Below are positions 37,229-42,197 of a DNA stretch of 42,197 bases, piece by piece (the stretch's first letter is position 1; every line of letters starts with the position of its first letter). The DNA is from Paracoccus benzoatiresistens (GTDB lineage: Bacteria; Pseudomonadota; Alphaproteobacteria; Rhodobacterales; Rhodobacteraceae), in contig NZ_JAPTYD010000031.1 of NCBI RefSeq assembly GCF_026913015.1, positions 1 to 42,197 on the forward strand. The letters run 5' to 3'. Made by a program: the position numbers and the translations under genes. The notes under the pieces were generated by a model. The model worked only from the letters and a program-made list of their open reading frames with translations, did not search any database and had not been told where the DNA came from.

Positions 37229-37318
37229 GGACAGTTGGCCGAGTGGTCGAAGGCGCACGCCTGGAAAGTGTGTAGGCGGGGAACCGTCTCGAGGGTTCGA
37301 ATCCCTCACTGTCCGCCA
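37229..37318 (+). tRNA. tRNA-Ser (anticodon GGA)
   Basis: A 90-base class II tRNA. The acceptor stem pairs GGACAGT with ACTGTCC and the gene ends in GCCA, so CCA is encoded. The anticodon loop CTGGAAA gives anticodon GGA (37263-37265), closed by CACGC/GTGTG. A long variable arm (GGCGGGGAACCGTCTC region) and T-arm GAGGGTTCGAATCCCTC are present. It decodes UCC/UCU. It is the last gene before the change to AT-richer accessory DNA, so its 3' end is a likely island insertion point. Confidence 0.96.
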
Positions 37319-37359
37319 TACCTTATCTCTTGTTAAAATTCAGTAGGTTAGAGGGTAGT

Positions 37360-37398
37360 AACCACCTACGCTAACCACCTACGTTATCTACCTACGTT
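37360..37398. repeat. Three tandem 13-bp repeats at the island edge
   Basis: Three consecutive units AACCACCTACGCT, AACCACCTACGTT and ATCTACCTACGTT share the core CTACG. Related copies occur nearby: GTAGGTTA just upstream, AACCTA-CAAC-TAGGTT at 37589-37604, and an inverted GTAGGTGGT at 38383-38391. An AT-rich stretch with ten T residues lies at 37467-37476. The set resembles protein-binding iterons. The rest of 37319-37552 holds no gene that I can support. Confidence 0.6.
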
Positions 37399-37552
37399 TA
37401 GACAGTAGCCAGTTCCTCAAGACAGTTCCCCGCTAAGAGGGAGCTACAGGGTCAAACCCGTGCGAATTTTTTTTTTATTTTGAAAATGTGAGGGGTTACG
37501 CGCCTGCCGAAGGGGGGACTACCTGATTTCGAGGGGGGACCCTACAGGAATG

Positions 37553-37579
37553 AAAAAGAGGACCCTCGATAGAGAGTCC
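37553..37579 (-). terminator. Rho-independent terminator of the recombinase gene
   Basis: On the minus strand GGACTCTC and GAGGGTCC (37579-37572 and 37567-37560) form an 8-bp stem with a 4-base loop and are followed by TCTTTTT (37559-37553). Confidence 0.75.
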
Positions 37580-37613
37580 CCGATGGTAAACCTACAACTA
37601 GGTTAAGTAAAAG

Positions 37614-38243
37614 TTAGTGCCACTTGGCTAGTGCAGCTTCCGCCTGTTCTGGATTGTCCTTGATCCTGATAACTGCCTGACGTGACAGGTTATGCATACG
37701 GGCAACCTCTGACACACTCACAGAAGCGCGTAGAGCCTCACAGACAGCTTCAAACGTCTTACGGTCATAGGAAGGCTTGCGGCCTAGGTACTTGCCCTCA
37801 GAAGCCTTGGCATGGGCGATACCAGCCTTTTGTGCTTCCTTGGTAGCTTCGGCTTGTGCCTGTGATGTAGCCGCCATGAAGGCAATGAGACTGTCGCGGA
37901 TAGCCTTCTGAACCGGGTCTGTAGTGCTGCCATCAAAGGTAAAGTTGTTAATCACTGTCCTGATGACCACGCCTTGGGCCATGAGGCTACGGATGGTCTG
38001 TGTCACATCATCATAATTGCGGCCTAGACGATCTACCCAACGGACCACCAGCGTGTCACCGGGCCGGAGCATGTCAAATAGACGCTTGGCCTCTGGCCGG
38101 TCTGCAAAGGCTACAGAGACGCCGCTAACGCCTTCATCAGCCACTACACGGTCAATCTTAAAGCCTGCCTGTTCCGCCTGGTTCTTCTGATGAGCGGTAG
38201 TCTGATCGGCAGTCGAGACGCGGGCATAGAGGATGGTCTGCAT
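37614..38243 (-). CDS. Serine recombinase (resolvase/invertase family)
   Basis: A 209-residue site-specific recombinase. The catalytic serine is S10 in MQTILYARVSTADQ. The catalytic domain continues with GVSGVSVAFADRPEAKRLFDMLRPGDTLVVRWVDRLGRNYDDVTQTIRSLMAQG, the conserved D-R-LGR motif. A long E-helix (IRDSLIAFMAATSQAQAEATKEAQKAGIAHAK) leads to a C-terminal helix-turn-helix (VSEVARMHNLSRQAVIRIKDN). The size fits a small resolvase/invertase, not a large integrase. A res-like site lies directly upstream. Codon use is less GC-biased than in the chromosomal genes. Likely jobs are plasmid-multimer or cointegrate resolution. Confidence 0.93.
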   Translation of the reverse strand: MQTILYARVSTADQTTAHQKNQAEQAGFKIDRVVADEGVSGVSVAFADRPEAKRLFDMLRPGDTLVVRWVDRLGRNYDDVTQTIRSLMAQGVVIRTVINNFTFDGSTTDPVQKAIRDSLIAFMAATSQAQAEATKEAQKAGIAHAKASEGKYLGRKPSYDRKTFEAVCEALRASVSVSEVARMHNLSRQAVIRIKDNPEQAEAALAKWH

Positions 38244-38255
38244 CGGAGCGATTCC

Positions 38256-38368
38256 TGTCCGTAAAGGTCATGTCCTTAGATAAACATGTCCGTAGACTTA
38301 TATCAACCCTTATGGACACCCTTACAGCACTCTTTCTGCATGTCCGTTGCAGTATACCCGTATGGACA
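38256..38368 (-). promoter_or_regulatory. res site with three subsites upstream of the recombinase gene
   Basis: Six copies of an 8-bp half-site TGTCC(G/T/A)T(A/T) occur in 113 bp. Site I is 38341-38368: an inverted pair spanning 28 bp with TA at its exact centre. Site II is 38287-38318: an inverted pair spanning 32 bp. Site III is 38256-38278: two half-sites in the same orientation. Site I is farthest from the recombinase gene and is separated from site II by 22 bp. This is nearly the geometry of Tn3/gamma-delta res. It also covers the likely recombinase promoter, so binding should autoregulate the gene. Confidence 0.8.
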
Positions 38369-38475
38369 GGTAAATCCGCTGGGTAGGTGGTGGGTGTTCA
38401 GTTAAGGCGGATGGTGCTTGCGCTGACTGTCGCCATGCTTAAAGGTGACGGTGCTTTCAACATCCTGCTGTATTC

Positions 38476-39276
38476 ATGCCAACTATCGAGCAAGTTCTTG
38501 TTCAAAGGGGAGCCGTCCCGTTCAAGGAAGGCAACGTGAACGAAACCTACAAAGGTTTTGTGCGCTTCGCCGATGGAAGGCGGCGTCACGCGATCATCAA
38601 AGACCTAAATCAGACGCAACTTGCAAATGAGTTGCTGGCTTCAGTTCTGGGCAAGGCTCTACAGCTTCCGGTCCCAGATTCATACTTAGGCGTGGTGCCA
38701 ACTGACGTTCTTCCTGTGAGCAAGGTAAAGCTGTCTGATGGAAGCGGGCACCTTGTGTTCGTTAGTGCAGATGTAGCTACCCCTAACCTGACGCAGCAAG
38801 TAACCACACATGGGGATTTCGTCGGCCTCTTGTTGATTGAGGAACTGAAGAAGTGGCTGAACCTAGGAGCACTTTATGCTTTCGATTCGTGGATCGCGAA
38901 CACTGATCGGCACCCTGGCAACCTTCTGATAGATGGACCAAACAACATCTGGCTGATCGACCATGGGCATGCTTTTACGGGTCCGGGTTGGGAACCCGGT
39001 GATCTTGATCCTGTGGCAGCTTATCAGAACAAACTGGCGTTGTGGCTTACTGCACGGCTTTCAGCCTCCCAGAAGAGCGAGAAGGTCAATGATGCGGGGG
39101 TATTTGCTACACGGATCGGATCGGTAGCCATCCCAGACGCACTACAAAACAGCTTGGCCGACAGGCTTCTACCTACGGACCATGCCAAGGCTCTGAAGGA
39201 TTTCTTGATGCAACGTGTTCAACATGTTCCGAGGCATGCGAAAGAAGCTCTAGGCGTTCCGGGGCTTACCCTATGA
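38476..39276 (+). CDS. HipA-like protein kinase (HipA_2 type)
   Basis: A 266-residue kinase-fold protein shorter than classic HipA (~440) and lacking its N-terminal domain. A candidate ATP-binding lysine is K42 (HAIIKDL), with NELLASVLGKALQLPVPDSYLGVV as the following helix. The catalytic loop is SWIANTDRHPGNLLI (D144, N149), matching the HipA NxDRHxxN pattern, and the metal-binding motif is WLIDHG (D162) in place of DFD/DFG. No HipB-like partner is found; instead a second gene overlaps it by 4 bases (ATGA). No clear ribosome-binding site precedes the ATG. A weak TTGCGC-N16-TAAAGG promoter lies at 38418-38445. The role (toxin, defence or signalling kinase) is inferred. Confidence 0.78.
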   Translation: MPTIEQVLVQRGAVPFKEGNVNETYKGFVRFADGRRRHAIIKDLNQTQLANELLASVLGKALQLPVPDSYLGVVPTDVLPVSKVKLSDGSGHLVFVSADVATPNLTQQVTTHGDFVGLLLIEELKKWLNLGALYAFDSWIANTDRHPGNLLIDGPNNIWLIDHGHAFTGPGWEPGDLDPVAAYQNKLALWLTARLSASQKSEKVNDAGVFATRIGSVAIPDALQNSLADRLLPTDHAKALKDFLMQRVQHVPRHAKEALGVPGLTL

Positions 39277-40193
39277 TTGACCTTGACATAACTGCTACTT
39301 CGATCTCTGACTTCGGCTCTCTAGTGCAAGCGCACTGGGCACCTATAGTTTTGCATCCAATCTCTGGTTCCTACGAGCGCCTTGTAGTTGGTTGTATTGC
39401 CGCTAACCGATCAGGATTTCATATCGAGATGGCAAATGCGCTCGACCGCTTGGATTGCTTTTACGGCGAGAGAGCTCAGAGTGTGCGTTTTGCCGTTGAG
39501 CTTGCTGGAAAGGCCCTTGAGCTTGACTTAGTTGAACGAGGCTTAGCTGCCCTTTTAGAACCAAAATCTCCACTTAGTGGAGTAACCGTTGTAGAGGCCC
39601 GTGAGGTAGAAGGCGGAAGCTTACAGGAAATCGCAAAAGACTGGATGTCTGTGATGTCCTCTCTCTATCAGCAGGGACCGCTATCGTCTGTCGTTGAGCC
39701 GCCCGAAACCGAAGTGCTGAAGAGTTCCCGCAATAAAGATCGCCTTCCGCAACTGGTTTTGGCTCACATTGCTGAGAAGGACCTCAGCGTTGCACAACAT
39801 TTCAGTGATGAGATAGTCTCAGGTAAGACAGGTAAGAAGCGCCGATCCGCCCACGACCTAGAAATTGACTTTAAAGGGCATCGCCTGGTGGCTAATTTTG
39901 CAACGCTGAATGCGTCCCGAATTGGCTACGCTGTTGGCAATATAAAACAGCGCCTGTTTGATCTGGGAGTGGAGCGAAAGAACGGACTATCAAGGGGAAT
40001 TCATCGAGAGCATGAGGTTATTATTCAAGTTCCTCGATCAGACGATCCCCAAATAACTGAGCACCAATACGAACGGCTTGAGTATGAGTATTTGGGACTT
40101 CTTGATCACGCAGATAAAGTGGAATTGCGGCTAAGGCAATTCAATACTGCCGGACAGATTGGGGAGCATATCTTGGAAAAAGAAGCGGCCTGA
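39273..40193 (+). CDS. Unrecognised protein coupled to the HipA-like kinase
   Basis: A 306-residue protein that I cannot assign. It is soluble, with no signal peptide or membrane helix. The first ~110 residues (FGSLVQAHWAPIVLHPISGSYERLVVGCIAANRSGFHIEMANALDRLDCFYGERAQSVRFAVELAGKALE) look like one alpha/beta domain. A linker around 140-155 (VEPPETEVLKSSRNKDRLP) is followed by a second domain (HRLVANFATLNASRIGYAVGNIKQRLFDLGVERKNGLSRGIHREHEVIIQVP) with a charged helical end. The ATG overlaps the kinase stop, so the two are translated together. It could be a cognate antitoxin, substrate or effector of the kinase. No close paralogue is visible in the window. Confidence 0.7.
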   Translation: MIDLDITATSISDFGSLVQAHWAPIVLHPISGSYERLVVGCIAANRSGFHIEMANALDRLDCFYGERAQSVRFAVELAGKALELDLVERGLAALLEPKSPLSGVTVVEAREVEGGSLQEIAKDWMSVMSSLYQQGPLSSVVEPPETEVLKSSRNKDRLPQLVLAHIAEKDLSVAQHFSDEIVSGKTGKKRRSAHDLEIDFKGHRLVANFATLNASRIGYAVGNIKQRLFDLGVERKNGLSRGIHREHEVIIQVPRSDDPQITEHQYERLEYEYLGLLDHADKVELRLRQFNTAGQIGEHILEKEAA

Positions 40194-40751
40194 TCATTAA
40201 AGGACTTTCCGAATGCCAAGTATTTAGCGAGGAGAGCGATGGGGGAGCAATAATCAGCCATAATGGCTACGCGCTTGTGCTGTCGCTACACACAATTAAG
40301 CCGCTAAGTAATAGCCTTAGTGCATTGTAAACAAAGAAAATACTGAATATCTACCTCTGAAGAGGATCGAGCACTGACTGTGGGGTAACACTACGTTCGG
40401 CGGTACTGATAGCCTACTCTCGCGAGGCCACTAGTGTTCGCCATCTAACAAACGGTTCTCAGCTCGTCGCGGGTCGCCTTGAGCATAGCAACCTAAGCCT
40501 AGAGAAGCAGCAATGAGGACAAACCCCTCGTATCCATCTGATCAGACGAGTACTGCTCTGGTACAGGGCATGATGTGACACTCCCACGGACGAATGCAGC
40601 GCAATCATATGTCTACTGCATTATGGCATTCTGATTTTTCAGTTAATTAAACTATCCTTGAGATAGACATACCTCCAGGTCTCTGATTGTGGCTGGGCCA
40701 CGTCTAGTGAAACTGGACATGCGCTACCTGCAATGTTCAGAAGAAGCTTTC
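40194..40751. other. Gene-free stretch in the island
   Basis: About 560 bases with stops in all frames and no credible open frame. One self-complementary zone is visible: AACACTA (40387-40393) and TAGTGTT (40432-40438) flank GCCT/AGGC and a CTCGCGAG palindrome, which could fold as an RNA or be a protein-binding site. A 7-bp stem (GTCTAGT 40702-40708 with ACTGGAC 40712-40718) lies near the DUF3800 stop, without a T-run. It may hold an RNA gene or decayed sequence. Confidence 0.4.
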
Positions 40752-41621
40752 TTAACTCTTCAATGGTTTACTTGTTAGGCCTTTTGAAATCCGGTCCTGC
40801 TCCAATATGCTCTCAAGGTGCTCTTTCGACAGATGAGTTTTTTGGACGGACACTCTGGGAAGGTTCACAACGTTTAATTCAGCGCCATACCTCAAGAACT
40901 CTTCGTCACTACGACTGACAGGTGTTCCAAATCTTCTTTGAGCTACTATCCACTGCGTTCTAGATATTGTAAATGCGGCAAAGTCAGCGATTTGGATTCC
41001 GGCGACGTCTTGAGATCTGCTAAAACGGACCGAAGGACCATATATAACGTCTCCCCAGTTGGGCAGAGGTATAATTGAACCCGCGACCGCCAAACCTTCA
41101 TCAGCAAACATCGGAAGCGTGTCGTTGAAGTCAGGATGACCGTATGCACGCATTTCCCGAGCATATTCACTAATTTCTAAGCAGCAACGCAGAAAACCAA
41201 ATCGAGGAACGCTAATGTCCCAGAATTGATTGCTATCTAACCGTATACCTTTAAAAAATAAAGAGTGATCATTCAGCGTTTCTTGACTGGTCGTAACGTG
41301 AACAATTGGAAGCTCCATCCGGGCAACAAAAGACGCCATCAAGCGGAACATCTTTATTCTATCTTCAATGTCGACCTTCTTCCAAACACCCCTGCCGCTA
41401 AAAATGTCGGTGAAATGGAGCTCCGTGGCGCAATGGTCTTGCTTAATGCCTTTGAGGAAAATATCCATTATCTGTGAGCAAACCCTAGCCAAGCTTGGTG
41501 GGATGATGACTGCGGTCCAAGATTTTCGCGTCTTTGACAAATGTATGGATCCAGAGTCCGTGCCGGGGTTCCCTGAATCGTCCACATATATCCCAGGTCG
41601 CACCCGCATCTCTAAGTCCAT
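40752..41621 (-). CDS. DUF3800 domain protein
   Basis: A 289-residue protein. The DUF3800 family hallmarks are an N-terminal IYVDDSGNPG with two Asp residues (D14, D15) and a C-terminal GIQIADFAAFTISR with a further conserved Asp, a layout resembling an RNase H-like metal-binding fold. Between them lie AVIIPPSLARVCSQIMDIFLKG and ELHFTDIFSGRGVWKKVDIEDRIKMFRLMASFV. Such proteins are common in phage and island regions; their activity is not established to my knowledge. ATG 41621 was chosen for GGAG 9 bases upstream; a TTG 15 bases earlier is less likely. Codon use is AT-leaning. Confidence 0.85.
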   Translation of the reverse strand: MDLEMRVRPGIYVDDSGNPGTDSGSIHLSKTRKSWTAVIIPPSLARVCSQIMDIFLKGIKQDHCATELHFTDIFSGRGVWKKVDIEDRIKMFRLMASFVARMELPIVHVTTSQETLNDHSLFFKGIRLDSNQFWDISVPRFGFLRCCLEISEYAREMRAYGHPDFNDTLPMFADEGLAVAGSIIPLPNWGDVIYGPSVRFSRSQDVAGIQIADFAAFTISRTQWIVAQRRFGTPVSRSDEEFLRYGAELNVVNLPRVSVQKTHLSKEHLESILEQDRISKGLTSKPLKS

Positions 41622-41836
41622 TAACAAGCACTCCAAGCCTGACTACACAGGCAGATTATCCGCGTTGCGAACGCAGGTCGAGAACGGGTCATCGAAAAGA
41701 GTTTCATTATTATGAGACCTGTCAAAGAAAGTCTATGGCGACGCCATTTCTGCGGACGCATCAGATAGCCTAACGGGCACTAAGCCGTTACCCAAGTGCT
41801 TCGCGGATCTTACGTCAGGCGATGAGCACTAGCGAG

Positions 41837-41864
41837 TTGACATCGAGCAGCCGCTTGATATATA
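41837..41864 (+). promoter_or_regulatory. Strong promoter upstream of the helicase-like fragment
   Basis: TTGACA (41837-41842) and TATATA (41859-41864) are 16 bases apart. Inverted arms CGAGC (41844-41848) and GCTCG (41870-41874) surround the -10 box and may be an operator. The transcript would enter the gene at 41968. Otherwise 41622-41967 holds nothing recognisable. Confidence 0.55.
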
Positions 41865-41967
41865 TCCTCGCTCGATCGGCCTAGGCCGCTCAGTATTTCT
41901 TAAAATGCTAGCAAATATAAGTCCAGAAAGAGATTTCTGGAGGTGTTTTTTATGTGGAAGGGTTAAA

Positions 41968-42138
41968 ATGATTATTGAAGTTCTTGATTCACTACCTGGA
42001 ACAGGTAAAAGTACTGCCGTTTTCAAGATGATGTCCAGTAAAAGGACTGAAAAGTACATATATGTCAGTCCCCTTTTGTCGGAAGTTACAGATAGCGAAG
42101 ATGGTCCAGCGAGAATTAATCGGTGTTTATCAAGGTAG
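41968..42138 (+). pseudogene. Truncated N-terminus of a phage-type helicase/P-loop ATPase
   Basis: After a GGAAGGG site, the 56 residues read MIIEVLDSLPGTGKSTAVFKMM, then KYIYVSPLLSEV. The Walker A motif LPGTGKST within the first 20 residues followed by a (Y/I)VSPLLSEV strand is typical of the start of phage and island DEAD-like helicases of several hundred residues. The frame ends at a TAG at 42136-42138, right where base composition jumps to GC-rich DNA resembling an insertion-sequence end. The gene is therefore best read as cut off by insertion; the rest may lie beyond the window. Confidence 0.6.
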
Positions 42139-42139
42139 T

Positions 42140-42197
42140 TGTCCGCCGATTTCATGCGACGTCTCTGATCTCAGGGACGCTGGTTTCGCGGTCAGGG
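42140..42197. mobile_element. Possible insertion-sequence end at the window edge
   Basis: From about 42140 (TGTCCGCCGATTTCATGCGA...) the sequence turns sharply GC-rich and contains repeated motifs: GTCTCTGA/TCAGGGAC as an inverted pair and TCAGGG twice as direct repeats. Multiple short repeats just inside a TGT-starting end are usual for IS21-family elements. Only 58 bases are present, so the family is tentative. Confidence 0.4.

Noticed and set aside
37360..37398. CRISPR array
   Set aside because: Units are only 13 bp and directly adjoining, with no spacers, and there are no cas genes.
38435..38537. Short frame (about 33 codons) starting before the HipA-like gene in another frame
   Set aside because: No ribosome-binding site or recognisable product; it runs into the kinase gene. 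A leader peptide cannot be excluded but is not supported.
40733..40918. A 61-codon plus-strand frame at the end of the DUF3800 gene
   Set aside because: Mostly antisense to DUF3800 and without a ribosome-binding site.
41829..42155. A 108-codon minus-strand frame at the right edge
   Set aside because: It is opposite the helicase-like fragment, whose Walker A and ribosome-binding site are convincing; the minus frame shows no domain.

Overview
The window is mostly a high-GC alphaproteobacterial chromosome, most likely from the Rhodobacterales and close to Paracoccus. The reasons are the phaZ / phaC-phaP-phaR arrangement, an aerobic-type CobS, a ROK-regulated frcBCAK-like sugar locus, an S4 protein starting at GTG, and repeated promoters of the form TTGnnn-N17-TAGnnn. 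This assignment rests on recognised protein families and gene order, not on a database search.

Layout. 1-7.2 kb: a yejABEF-type peptide/microcin-C-like ABC importer with a translationally coupled glycosyltransferase. 7.3-9.5 kb: cysS coupled to a squalene/phytoene-synthase-fold protein. 9.5-12.3 kb: a polyamine-type ABC importer (two permeases and an ATPase, no binding protein). 12.5-19.9 kb: ychF, an unusual one-chain sigma/anti-sigma protein, cobS, an Old Yellow Enzyme, tex and a transglutaminase-like protein. 20-25.5 kb: rpsD, then a divergent ROK regulator and a frcBCAK-type sugar importer with a P-loop kinase. 25.5-32.2 kb: Bcr/CflA-type MFS pump, FrnE-like DsbA protein, cold-shock protein, thrS, two alpha/beta hydrolases and a pyridoxamine-oxidase-fold protein. 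32.2-37.2 kb: the polyhydroxyalkanoate (PHA) storage cluster: depolymerase, synthase, phasin and the PhaR repressor, with TGC-rich PhaR-like sites inside the phaP and phaR promoters.

The chromosome-like part ends at a tRNA-Ser(GGA) gene (37229-37318). Directly after it, base composition and codon use become AT-richer and coding density falls, which marks an accessory island. It holds three 13-bp tandem repeats and a serine resolvase with a res site whose three-subsite geometry closely matches that of the Tn3/gamma-delta family. Next comes a two-gene overlapping operon of a HipA-like kinase and an unrecognised partner, then a roughly 560-bp gene-free stretch and a DUF3800 protein. The last gene is the start of a phage-type helicase/ATPase gene, apparently cut off by the end of an insertion sequence at the window edge. 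The HipA-like kinase pair with its resolvase/res module is the best candidate for an undescribed system (toxin-antitoxin or phage defence). The sigma/anti-sigma fusion at 13.6-14.5 kb is the most unusual chromosomal gene.

Limits: all family calls come from motifs and remembered family features. Promoters, operators and hairpins were found by eye.
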